This document shows, piece by piece, positions 56,095 through 64,000 of a stretch of 64,000 bases of DNA. The stretch is from Methylobacter sp. (lineage in GTDB: Bacteria; Pseudomonadota; Gammaproteobacteria; Methylococcales; Methylomonadaceae), in contig JAGXGY010000037.1 of the NCBI GenBank assembly GCA_024636505.1, positions 17,048-81,047 on the forward strand, read 5' to 3'. Below the pieces are notes generated by a model. The model had not been told where the DNA came from, ran no database searches, and was given only the letters and a program-made list of their open reading frames with translations. The first letter of the stretch is position 1. The number at the start of each line of letters is the position of its first letter. Position numbers and translations under genes: made by a program.

Positions 56095-56820
56095 CTAAAG
56101 AACCTCAATGTGATAACCGTTACTGTTCCAGCATAATATTTCTGCGTAATTGTTGCGCCATGCGGCAAGTACAAAGCGCTGGGCGGTTTGGTCGTCCAGG
56201 GTAAAGTTATGAACAGCAGGGCGGTGGGTATGCCCATGAATCAAACGAAGGCAATGCCGTTCACGCATAATGTTACTTACCGTATCCTGATTAACATCCA
56301 TAATCTCCTGGGATTTTTTACGTTTGTGCAAGTAGCTGCGGACGCGATACCAACGCGCTGCCAGCAGACGTAAAAACAAGGGTTTAGACAGCACTGATTG
56401 TTGCCATGTCAGAGTATGTGCTTTAACACGAAATGCCTGATAGGGCAGATCGTCTGTGCACAGTAAGTCGCCGTGGGTGAGCAGCGTCGGTGCGCCATGC
56501 AAATCAATGACAGTATACTCATCGATAAGCATAACGCCGGTATCCTCGGCAAATTGTTTGCCCAGCAGGAAATCGCGGTTGCCTTGCTGCAAATAAACCG
56601 GCGTACCCGAGTCGGTCAGTTGTTTAAGCTGCTTTCGGATTTTATTATTAGGCGGGGTAAAGTCATCGTCGCCTATCCAGGCATCGAAAAGATCGCCCAA
56701 AATATAAACGGCGGCGGCTTTCGGAGCCCTATCGCTGAGAAATGACAGAAACCGACCGGTGATTTCAGGCTTTTCCAGGGAGATATGCAGATCTGAGATG
56801 AACAGGATTTCTTGATTCAA
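56095..56820 (-). CDS. lpxH: UDP-2,3-diacylglucosamine diphosphatase
   Basis: 241-residue calcineurin-like metallophosphatase of lipid A synthesis, removing UMP from UDP-2,3-diacylglucosamine. All motifs are visible: DLHIS, GDLFDAWIGDD, GNRDF, LTHGD and HGHTHRP. Peripheral to the inner membrane. 98 bases downstream of the cyclophilin gene on the same strand. Confidence 0.96.
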   Translation of the reverse strand: MNQEILFISDLHISLEKPEITGRFLSFLSDRAPKAAAVYILGDLFDAWIGDDDFTPPNNKIRKQLKQLTDSGTPVYLQQGNRDFLLGKQFAEDTGVMLIDEYTVIDLHGAPTLLTHGDLLCTDDLPYQAFRVKAHTLTWQQSVLSKPLFLRLLAARWYRVRSYLHKRKKSQEIMDVNQDTVSNIMRERHCLRLIHGHTHRPAVHNFTLDDQTAQRFVLAAWRNNYAEILCWNSNGYHIEVL

Positions 56821-56918
56821 GGGTAGGTAGAAAAAGACGGATAATAAGGCAATAAGGTAAACGGCAAAAGACGGAAGTTGTAAACACTATCTTTCATCTT
56901 TCGCCTAGTGTCTGTCGT

Positions 56919-57500
56919 TTATTCTATAACCTCGGCTTTTTCAACAACGATGTCGGTTTTAGGCACATCTTGATGTCCACCTCGGTTACCGGTAGCTTGT
57001 TTAGCCATTTCATCGACAACTTCCATGCCTTCAATGACTTCGCCAAATACCGCATAGCCCCAGCCGCTTGGTGTTGGACTGGTATGGTTCAGTGAGGCGT
57101 TATCTTTATAATTGATAAAAAACTGACCCGTTGCCGAATCGGGAACATTGGTGCGCGCCATGGCTATAGAACCGCGTTTGTTTGGCAAGCCGTTATCGGC
57201 TTCATTTTTAATTGGGTCGTGAACCGCTTTTTGATTAAAATCAGTATCAAAACCGCCGCCTTGCGCCATAAACCCAGGAATTACGCGATGGAAAATGGTG
57301 TTGTTGTAAAAGCCTTCATTAACGTAAGTCAAAAAATTTGCCGATGAAATAGGCGCTTTTTCAGGATTTAGTTGAATTATAATTTCACCCAGAGACGTGG
57401 TTAATTTAACTTTTGATGGTGTATCAGACATGTTGTTTTCCGTTGCAAATGAGAGGGTTGCGGTTAAAATCAGCATCATGGAGACAATGAAAGTGCGCAT
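56919..57500 (-). CDS. Secreted peptidyl-prolyl cis-trans isomerase (cyclophilin)
   Basis: 193 residues with a signal peptide (about 1-19, ending SFA). Cyclophilin domain covers about 27-190: [36 protein letters not shown] and [16 protein letters not shown]. Bacterial PpiA/PpiB-type without the tryptophan of human CypA. Periplasmic folding catalyst. It forms a pair with lpxH, an order common in proteobacteria (cysS-ppi-lpxH neighbourhood). Confidence 0.93.
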   Translation of the reverse strand: MRTFIVSMMLILTATLSFATENNMSDTPSKVKLTTSLGEIIIQLNPEKAPISSANFLTYVNEGFYNNTIFHRVIPGFMAQGGGFDTDFNQKAVHDPIKNEADNGLPNKRGSIAMARTNVPDSATGQFFINYKDNASLNHTSPTPSGWGYAVFGEVIEGMEVVDEMAKQATGNRGGHQDVPKTDIVVEKAEVIE

Positions 57501-57613
57501 GGTTTTTCCTTGGAGAGTGATGCAAATAATAGATTTTAAGTGTTTTTGTCTTGAAAGAGAAGCATGCGCTTGCTAGATTATGCGGTTTTGTTTAACCTGC
57601 CTCGACTTGATCG

Positions 57614-57637
57614 GCTCCGTTTAGTGGTAAACGGAGC
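57614..57637. promoter_or_regulatory. Hairpin in the cysS leader
   Basis: gctccgttta (57614-57623) pairs perfectly with taaacggagc (57628-57637), GTGG loop, ending 22 bases before the cysS ATG. No T-run follows. It may be a terminator for rightward or leftward readthrough or a translation-affecting hairpin. Confidence 0.45.
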
Positions 57638-57659
57638 TTAACTGAATAACTTAATTGAC

Positions 57660-59045
57660 ATGTTGAAAATATATAACACCCTGACCCGAAAAAAAGAACT
57701 GTTTCAGCCGCGCGTAGCGGGCAAAGTTGGGATGTATGTCTGCGGCATGACGGTTTACGATTATTGCCATATCGGTCATGCAAGGGTTATGGTAGTGTTT
57801 GATACGGCGGCACGTTATTTCCGTTATCAGGGCTACGAGCTGACCTATGTGCGCAATATTACCGATATTGACGACAAAATTATTCAACGGGCCATCGAAA
57901 ACGGCGAGGACTACGGCAAGCTGACCGAGCGCTTTATTGACGCGATGCACGAGGATGAGCGGGCGTTGGCGGTTTTGCCGCCCGACCTTGAACCCAGGGC
58001 TACACAATCCATCGATGCCATTATTGCGATGATTAAAACTCTGGTGGACAAAAAACTGGCTTATGTCGGCGGTAATGGCGACGTATTTTATGCGGTGACC
58101 AAGTTCAAGGATTACGGCCGATTGTCGGGCAAGAACCTGGGCGATTTGCAGGCAGGCGAGCGCGTTGATGTCGATATGGCCAAGCGCAATCCGATGGATT
58201 TTGTGTTGTGGAAGATGGCCAAGCCTAATGAACCTGCCTGGGATTCGCCGTGGGGCTTGGGTCGACCCGGCTGGCATATCGAATGTTCGGCGATGTCTAC
58301 TTGCTGTCTGGGAAATCATTTCGACATCCACGGTGGTGGTATGGATTTGCAGTTTCCGCATCATGAAAACGAGATTGCTCAATCTGAAGGCGCGACCGGC
58401 GAGAGATTTGTTAATGTCTGGATGCATAACGGTTTTGTTCGCGTTGACGATGAAAAAATGTCCAAGTCGCTGGGTAATTTCTTTACCGTGCGAGAGGTGT
58501 TGAAACAGTATCAGCCTGAGATCATACGGGTTTTCATTCTGTCCAGTCATTACCGCAGTCCGCTGAATTATGCCGGTGAATCCTTGAACGACGCAAAAGC
58601 GGCTTTGACGCGACTGTATACTGCCCTGCGTGGGATCGAAACTGCAACCAATGCGGTAACTGAAGACGCATATAAAATCCGCTTCGAGCAGGCGATGAAT
58701 GATGACTTTAATACGCCGGTCGCGCTGTCAGTGTTATTTGATTTGGCTAGAGACCTGAATAAAGCCAAAAAAACCGATCAGCAGCAAGCTCGCACGTTGG
58801 CTTCTACCCTTAAATATTTAGGTGGCTTGCTGGGAACATTGCAGGATGATCCTGAGGCTTTTCTTAAAGGTAGCGGGGAAATTGAGTCTGGGAAAGAAAA
58901 TATCGACCAACAAATTCAGGCGCGTATTGAGGCCAAAAAATCCAAAGACTGGGGGTTGGCTGACAAAATCCGCAACGACCTGAAAGAACAGGGCGTAATA
59001 TTGGAAGATTCGCCCGACGGCACAACCAGCTGGCGACGCGACTGA
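57660..59045 (+). CDS. cysS: Cysteinyl-tRNA synthetase
   Basis: 461-residue class I aminoacyl-tRNA synthetase. HIGH motif as [13 protein letters not shown] (about 36-48), KMSKS (about 266-270), zinc ligands Cys28, Cys209, His234, Glu238-type ([23 protein letters not shown]). Catalyses Cys-tRNA formation in the cytoplasm. Monocistronic or leading the DUF2959 gene 77 bases downstream. Confidence 0.97.
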   Translation: MLKIYNTLTRKKELFQPRVAGKVGMYVCGMTVYDYCHIGHARVMVVFDTAARYFRYQGYELTYVRNITDIDDKIIQRAIENGEDYGKLTERFIDAMHEDERALAVLPPDLEPRATQSIDAIIAMIKTLVDKKLAYVGGNGDVFYAVTKFKDYGRLSGKNLGDLQAGERVDVDMAKRNPMDFVLWKMAKPNEPAWDSPWGLGRPGWHIECSAMSTCCLGNHFDIHGGGMDLQFPHHENEIAQSEGATGERFVNVWMHNGFVRVDDEKMSKSLGNFFTVREVLKQYQPEIIRVFILSSHYRSPLNYAGESLNDAKAALTRLYTALRGIETATNAVTEDAYKIRFEQAMNDDFNTPVALSVLFDLARDLNKAKKTDQQQARTLASTLKYLGGLLGTLQDDPEAFLKGSGEIESGKENIDQQIQARIEAKKSKDWGLADKIRNDLKEQGVILEDSPDGTTSWRRD

Positions 59046-59122
59046 TACGATAAGTCCCGGAGCGGGGCGCTGCGAGCGCCTTAGTTTCACAGGAAATCGA
59101 AATAAAAGCATATTAAGGTTAT

Positions 59123-59815
59123 ATGGCCGATCATAACAAACCGCCGACAAGCGATATGGCACAACAAACATTGAATTTAATCGGCAGATTTCTGTCCAAA
59201 AAAATCCGCACCGTTTATTACAGCGCCAGAGAATCCATTGGCGAACATAAACGCGATATAGTCGTTGCTCATGTTGAACAGGCCTGCGTGGGTTTACAGG
59301 AAACCCGGGATGAATTTGAGGATGCGCTGAAGCACTTTAAGACCTTGGTCTGCGTCAATGACGCAGCGCTGGATCATAAATACCATCTGCTGAACAGGCA
59401 ATATCAGTTTTGCTGCGCTAAATCCGATGCGGTAAGCAACAGAATTAAAGCGATTGAGCAGGTCAGCGAAGCGCTGTTTGCAGAATGGGAGCACGAACTC
59501 AATGAATATACAAGCCGGAGCTTGCGCGCCCACAGTAAGCAGCAATTAAAGATAGCTAGGCAAAATTATGCCCGGTTGATCCGGTCTATGCAGAGAGCGG
59601 AAGCTAAAATTCAGCCGGTGCTGGCCGCATTTAAAGATCAGGTGCTATATCTTAAGCATAACCTGAATGCTCAGGCTATCGCGGCATTACGCCATGAATT
59701 TATTGAAATCGGTATTGATATTTCACAGCTTATCCAGGCGATGGAGCTGACGATTGCTGAGGCAAGTCAATTTGTTGCGGCGCTAACCCATCAAAAAGCC
59801 TTGCCTGGTAGATGA
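59123..59815 (+). CDS. DUF2959 family protein
   Basis: 230 residues, largely helical with coiled-coil character and no signal peptide. The pattern [23 protein letters not shown] at the N-terminus, [19 protein letters not shown] in the middle and [38 protein letters not shown] at the end is that of DUF2959. Function not known. Ends two bases before the stop of the convergent lipoprotein gene. First Met is supported by ATATTAAGG-like weak SD. Confidence 0.8.
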   Translation: [230 protein letters not shown]

Positions 59816-59817
59816 CT

Positions 59818-60246
59818 CTAGAGTTTGTATAAAACGTCGTTAGCTCTGTCTTTAGGTTCAGCTTGGTTTTTACTTTTACGATTATCCTGATCGATTCTTT
59901 CCTTGCCGAATTTGGCTATCATTTCATCCCAATTAGCATACTTTTCATAGCCTGCTAAACCGGAATTTTTTCGTTGTTGGTAGAGTTCTTTACCCATTGC
60001 AATGATTTCTTCAGGTGTTTTGCCGTCAACCGTATTAAGAAATTCTTTTTCATCTTTAATGGAATCGCGAAGCGTCCAGAAAGAGACTTCAAATTCAATG
60101 CGGGCATCCGGAGATAAACGGTTTTTCAGCGCTTTTACCGACCTGAAAGCCGTGCGAGTTGTGTGGCCGTTGATTTGAGAACCCTTGCTACATCCGATTA
60201 ACGATGTGAAGCAAAGAATAAGCAGAAGAATAGGTAGTTTCTTCAT
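59818..60246 (-). CDS. Small lipoprotein (DUF6694-like)
   Basis: 142 residues from ATG 60246 (AAGATAACC-like weak SD; the frame is open ten codons further). Signal peptide with lipobox LIGCS (Cys at 18-19), so the mature protein is lipid-anchored, with Lys+1/Gly residues that do not clearly specify inner membrane. The mature part is helical and charged: FRSVKALKNRLSPDARIEFEVSFWTLRDSI, TPEEIIAMGKELYQQR. It resembles lipoproteins annotated DUF6694; I rely on recall. Confidence 0.75.
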   Translation of the reverse strand: MKKLPILLLILCFTSLIGCSKGSQINGHTTRTAFRSVKALKNRLSPDARIEFEVSFWTLRDSIKDEKEFLNTVDGKTPEEIIAMGKELYQQRKNSGLAGYEKYANWDEMIAKFGKERIDQDNRKSKNQAEPKDRANDVLYKL

Positions 60247-60358
60247 AAAGATAACCTTCAAGTTTAAGTGGAGCACATGCCATGGTATTTACATGGATAA
60301 CGACGGTTATTATATAACGTTAAATCGCTAAACAACGTAAAATAGTCGGATTATTATA

Positions 60359-62116
60359 ATGCTGAGCTGGCTTTTCATGCTGGAATTTATTCAATTATTA
60401 AAACAACGTTATCAGGCGGCTTTGACCCAACAGGGTAGTGACGCTGTCAAAACAAGCTATCAGCAGCGGATCGATCAGCTTATCTTGGCTGAGGCTTTCA
60501 TTCGCAAAGGTCGGTTGATTGCGGCATCCGAGCCGCCGTTGTTGCACATAGCTGTAGTGGGGCCGACTCAGGCCGGAAAAAGTTCACTGGCCAATGTCTT
60601 GTTAAGCAGTAATATCGCTGGAGTCAGTCCCCTGGCGGGTTACACTGTTCATCCTCAAGGTTTTTGCAACGGCGTCAGTATTGCGGACTGTAACGGCCTG
60701 CAGCGTTATTTCGGCCGTTTTCAGCAGTTGCAAGCAGCGCAACTCAGTAAAGACCGGCACGATTGCTATTCGCTAACGCAAAATACTATCGATTCGGCGC
60801 TGTTGCCGCATGGCGTTTTATGGGATACGCCCGATTTCGATTCGATAGACTCGGCCACTTACCGCGAAGGCGTTATCCGTGCGATTGCGTTGGCGGATAT
60901 GGTGATTCTGGTGATCAGCAAGGAAAAATATGCCGATCAATCGGTCTGGGACATCATGGCCGCTGTTGAGGAATTGCATCAACCAACCGTTATTTGCCTG
61001 AATAAGCTGATTGAAGGTTCAGAGTCGGTGATTATCCGCTCCTTAAAAGAAAAGTGGCGGCAAGCAAGAACCGATGAGTTTCCCGAGGTCGTTCCTCTGT
61101 ATTATCAAAAACCGGGTGAGCTGCCGCTGTGGCCGGAGTCCAGGCAGCAGCTGCTTGAACAGATAGCGAATAAAGTAAGTCTTGCAAATCACGTGCGTTT
61201 TGAACAGGCCTTATTAAAAAAGCATTGGCAAACCTGGCTGGAACCGGTTTTTGCTGAACATCAGCTCGTCAATGAGTGGCATGCATTAGTTGACCTGATG
61301 ATCAGGCAGGCGATGGACAGTTACCGGCGCGATTACCTGAATCATCCGCATCATTATGAAACCTTTCAGCTGGCCATGACTGAATTGCTGCATTTAATGG
61401 AAATTCCCGGATTAGCCCGCATTCTGGCCGAAACCCGCAAGATTTTGACTTGGCCGGTCAGGCAGGTCATGAAACTGGGGCGAAGAAGACGGCATATTGC
61501 CGACAGCAGTTACGAAATAACCCTGTTAAATCAAATAGCCGGGCATGCGCTGATTCAACTGGCCGATAAGCTGCTGGATAAGACTGAGCAGAATCAGCAA
61601 AGCCAGTGGTGGCGACAAGTCAATAGCGTGTTACGCAATCAGCGGCAGGAGCTGTTGCAGGATTTTGGGCAGGCGGCAAAAGATTATCATCTGTCGTTTC
61701 AGCAGGATGTGGAAAGCGCCGCACATCGATTGTATGACAAACTGCAACAACAGCCGATGGTGTTAAATGGTTTACGGGCTACCCGGGCGACTGCCGATGC
61801 CGCCATGATTGCATTGACCCTGCAAATGGGGGGCATAGGGCTGCATGATTTGGTGATTGCTCCGGCGATGTTAACATTGACTTCGTTGCTGGCTGAAAGT
61901 GCCGTCGGCAGCTATATGCACAAAGTGGAATCCGAGTTAAAACAAAACCAATTCAATACCGTTAAGCGGACATTGTTTATCGAAAGTCTGCGTAATAAAC
62001 TGTTGCAACTGCCCGAGCAATTATCGATGAGCACTCATTTTAATATATCCCCTGACCAGCTGTATGCGGCAGAGCATCAACTCACAGAAAAGCGCCATGG
62101 CTTACGATTACTTTAG
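60359..62116 (+). CDS. Dynamin-like GTPase, first of a pair
   Basis: 585 residues. G1 GPTQAGKSS (about 68-76), G3 WDTPDFDS (about 157-164), a G4 position ICLNKLIEG that lacks the usual Asp, and a long helical C-terminal half with a hydrophobic region near 500-540. The arrangement is that of a bacterial dynamin-related GTPase acting at a membrane. Start ATG 60359; ATG at 60377 (MLEFIQL) is an alternative. Its 3' end overlaps the next gene by 20 bases. Confidence 0.82.
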   Translation: MLSWLFMLEFIQLLKQRYQAALTQQGSDAVKTSYQQRIDQLILAEAFIRKGRLIAASEPPLLHIAVVGPTQAGKSSLANVLLSSNIAGVSPLAGYTVHPQGFCNGVSIADCNGLQRYFGRFQQLQAAQLSKDRHDCYSLTQNTIDSALLPHGVLWDTPDFDSIDSATYREGVIRAIALADMVILVISKEKYADQSVWDIMAAVEELHQPTVICLNKLIEGSESVIIRSLKEKWRQARTDEFPEVVPLYYQKPGELPLWPESRQQLLEQIANKVSLANHVRFEQALLKKHWQTWLEPVFAEHQLVNEWHALVDLMIRQAMDSYRRDYLNHPHHYETFQLAMTELLHLMEIPGLARILAETRKILTWPVRQVMKLGRRRRHIADSSYEITLLNQIAGHALIQLADKLLDKTEQNQQSQWWRQVNSVLRNQRQELLQDFGQAAKDYHLSFQQDVESAAHRLYDKLQQQPMVLNGLRATRATADAAMIALTLQMGGIGLHDLVIAPAMLTLTSLLAESAVGSYMHKVESELKQNQFNTVKRTLFIESLRNKLLQLPEQLSMSTHFNISPDQLYAAEHQLTEKRHGLRLL

Positions 62117-63719
62117 TTTGGTAGAAGCCGCAAAGCGCTGGGCTGAGCAAGCACTGGCGGCGGGCTGGATTAACACAAATGCTGCGCAGCAGTTAAGTCA
62201 TGTAAATGCCGGAACGCCTGATACCTTATTTGATCATAACGGTTCCAGACCGTTGATTGTGGCCTTCATGGGCGGCACCGGCGTGGGCAAGAGTTCCTTG
62301 CTTAATCGTCTGGCAGGCAAGGCGATTGCCAGAGCCGGAGTCGAGCGCCCCACTTCGCGGGAAGTGACCTTATATCATCACTATACGGTTGCGATACGGC
62401 ATTTGCCGGAACAGCTGCCGCTGGCGCAAATCAACATCGCCGAGCATGACGATGAATCCCGAAAAAATGTCATCTGGATCGATATGCCCGATTTCGACAG
62501 CACCGAGCAAAGCAATAAACATCAGGTACTGGAATGGCTGCCGCATATTGATGTGCTGATCTATGTGGTCAGTCCCGAACGCTATCGGGATGATAAAGCC
62601 TGGCGTCTGCTGCTTGCAGAAGGCGGCAAGCATGCTTGGTTGTTTGTCCTGAACCAGTGGGACAGAGGCCAGACAGAGCAGTATGAAGATTTCAAACAGC
62701 AGCTGCATAAGGCGGGGTTTGCCGAACCGCTGATCTTCAAGACTGCCTGCGCCGAAAGTCTGCAAGACGATGAATTTACTGCGTTGGAATCGACCATTGG
62801 CTCGTTGGCGACCGAGCATATCGTTAAACAACTGGAACAAAGAAGTTCTCAAGCCCGGAAAGATGAATTAAAGCAAAACCTGCAAAATGCCGGTCGATTA
62901 CTGGGTTCTGATGAGGCTTTTCAGCAATTACCGGTGCTGTGGCATCAGCAATGGCGGCTTAGCTCCACTGTGTTGCGGCAGGGTTTTGCCTGGCCCATAC
63001 AGCAGTTGGCGCATCACTATGCCGACCACGCTGCCGATTTGTTAAGCAATCCGGCGGCTGCCAAATATGCAGCCGCCGACGTTAAATTGAGCTTATGGGA
63101 TGATTGGGCCGAAGCCCGATTTGACGATGCCCTGGATGAGTTTATCGGCAATGCCGACCAGCTGGGCATTCCGATCAGCCCTCTTAAAAAACAGCTGTCC
63201 GCGCTATGCGAAAAAGCCCCGAAAATCGTTCAGGCGCAAAGCGAGCTTGCCGCCAGACAGTCCTTGGCGAATCCCGGCAACGTATTGCATCGCGCCTTTT
63301 TAAAGTTCATGCGCTTATGTGAAATTATCCTGCCGCTTACCGCCATTGGCTGGGTCGGCTATCAGGTTTTTATCGGTTATTACACTAGCAGCATGACCGA
63401 TGCAGGCTATTTGGGTGTGGATTTTGCCGTACATAGCAGCCTGTTAATCGTCATCGCCTGGTTGACGCCATTTTTCATCCTGAAAAAATTAAAGCCATCA
63501 TTGGAAAAAAGTGCTTTAAAGGGGTTAAATAGAGGCTTGATTAATGCGATTAACATGATAGATGGCGAGGTGTTACTGGCGATAGAAAATGTCAGCAACC
63601 AACATGCGGAGCAGACCAGGCAGCTGTCCCGTATTATTGAGCTTTGTCGTGTTGCCGATGCCGACCAACAACCGTCAATAGACAGCAACAGTCCGTTAGC
63701 CCGGATGCTGATTGATTAA
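62097..63719 (+). CDS. Dynamin-like GTPase with C-terminal membrane helices, second of the pair
   Basis: 540 residues from ATG 62097 inside the end of the first gene. G1 GGTGVGKSS (59-67), switch Thr in PTSREVT, G3 DMPDFDS (about 127-133), G4 LNQWD (N-x-x-D form). Two hydrophobic helices near the C-terminus (about 410-431 and 448-468). The two overlapping genes encode related proteins with the same order of parts, so they probably form a heteromeric membrane-remodelling complex. No family name is certain. tmRNA gene follows. Confidence 0.82.
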   Translation: MAYDYFSLVEAAKRWAEQALAAGWINTNAAQQLSHVNAGTPDTLFDHNGSRPLIVAFMGGTGVGKSSLLNRLAGKAIARAGVERPTSREVTLYHHYTVAIRHLPEQLPLAQINIAEHDDESRKNVIWIDMPDFDSTEQSNKHQVLEWLPHIDVLIYVVSPERYRDDKAWRLLLAEGGKHAWLFVLNQWDRGQTEQYEDFKQQLHKAGFAEPLIFKTACAESLQDDEFTALESTIGSLATEHIVKQLEQRSSQARKDELKQNLQNAGRLLGSDEAFQQLPVLWHQQWRLSSTVLRQGFAWPIQQLAHHYADHAADLLSNPAAAKYAAADVKLSLWDDWAEARFDDALDEFIGNADQLGIPISPLKKQLSALCEKAPKIVQAQSELAARQSLANPGNVLHRAFLKFMRLCEIILPLTAIGWVGYQVFIGYYTSSMTDAGYLGVDFAVHSSLLIVIAWLTPFFILKKLKPSLEKSALKGLNRGLINAINMIDGEVLLAIENVSNQHAEQTRQLSRIIELCRVADADQQPSIDSNSPLARMLID

Positions 63720-63820
63720 CGCGGAAGACTCTATTTAAGCTTTACCGTGTGCGGAAAGGCGGGTGCTAAGGCGGTGAATATCGTCACGAATCCTGCATCA
63801 ACACGGGTCAAAAAAAATAA

Positions 63821-63849
63821 TTGTACAAATTTTGGTCAATTCGTATAAT
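63821..63849 (+). promoter_or_regulatory. Sigma-70 promoter of ssrA
   Basis: TTGTAC (63821-63826) and TATAAT (63844-63849) are 17 bases apart; transcription would start a few bases before or at 63861. Confidence 0.85.
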
Positions 63850-63860
63850 ATACACATCAC

Positions 63861-64000
63861 GGGGGCGACATGGCTTCGACGTGGGTAGCAAAACCTTAAG
63901 TGCATGCCGAGGACAGTACACCTCGTAAAATCTACTGAAACTAAAGTATTCGCAAATGACGAAAACTACTCAATGGCTTTAGCTGCTTAAACACAGCACC
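63861..64000 (+). ncRNA. ssrA: tmRNA, 5' part (cut by window end)
   Basis: Transfer-messenger RNA that rescues stalled ribosomes. The 5' end gggggcgacatggcttcgacg is the standard acceptor/D-arm region. The tag frame runs from GCA at 63952 to TAA at 63988-63990, encoding ANDENYSMALAA, a gammaproteobacterial-type tag. The tRNA-like 3' half lies beyond the window. Confidence 0.96.

Noticed and set aside
57540..57659. T-box-type leader for cysS.
   Set aside because: No T-box consensus (TGGNACCGCG-like) is present and T-boxes are not expected in gammaproteobacteria; only a simple hairpin is seen.

Overview
This 64-kb window looks like chromosomal DNA from a gammaproteobacterial (type I) methanotroph or close methylotrophic relative. 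The evidence is a lanthanide-type PQQ methanol dehydrogenase (XoxF, with the extra Asp of the DxD motif) plus its periplasmic partner XoxJ, hydroxypyruvate isomerase with tartronate-semialdehyde reductase, a very large glycogen gene set, and a tmRNA whose tag (ANDENYSMALAA) is of gammaproteobacterial type. The genus is not fixed by what can be read here.

Layout. 0-4 kb: the 3' end of an RND efflux pump and a CheB-CheR-PAS hybrid. 4-9 kb: a patch of mobile-element relics (a 192-bp MITE-like element with a 9-bp target duplication, two TnpB 3'-end relics, diverged direct repeats) around a coiled-coil hypothetical gene, an HI0933-type flavoprotein and a PQQ-like beta-propeller protein. 8.9-14.3 kb: a split B12-dependent ribonucleotide reductase (nrdJa with a 377-residue intein placed exactly at the catalytic cysteine; nrdJb) with a fatty acid desaturase gene between the subunits and two NrdR boxes upstream. 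14.4-24.7 kb: housekeeping genes (acs, an M16 protease pair, rsmD, coaD, two YfhL-type ferredoxins, hyi, glxR, efpL, rlmG).

25-50 kb is dominated by glycogen/alpha-glucan metabolism: a GlgX-type debranching enzyme, a DUF4912 protein with a GH57 branching enzyme, GlgA, GlgB, GlgC, a GH57 amylase-like enzyme and MalQ. Built into this cluster, in line behind the GH57 branching enzyme, are two unexpected phosphodiesterase-type proteins: one with two CBM21-like WDN..G.NY motifs fused to an endonuclease/exonuclease/phosphatase (EEP) domain, and a two-HKD phospholipase D-like protein. An HDOD/cyclic-nucleotide-binding regulator and a polysaccharide deacetylase follow. Interspersed are a SulP transporter with a tandem Usp protein, a MarR regulator, a voltage-sensor K+ channel with a zinc ribbon, and an orphan SLATT membrane protein. 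I regard the CBM21-EEP/PLD pair as the best candidate for an undescribed function.

50-56 kb: xoxJ and xoxF, then a decayed PepSY gene and a NarL-type two-component system. 56-64 kb: lpxH, a secreted cyclophilin, cysS, a DUF2959 protein, a small lipoprotein, two tandem dynamin-like GTPases, and the 5' part of ssrA (tmRNA) with a clear sigma-70 promoter, cut by the window end. One additional small gene (50 aa, membrane) with a near-consensus promoter was found by eye at 24999-25151.
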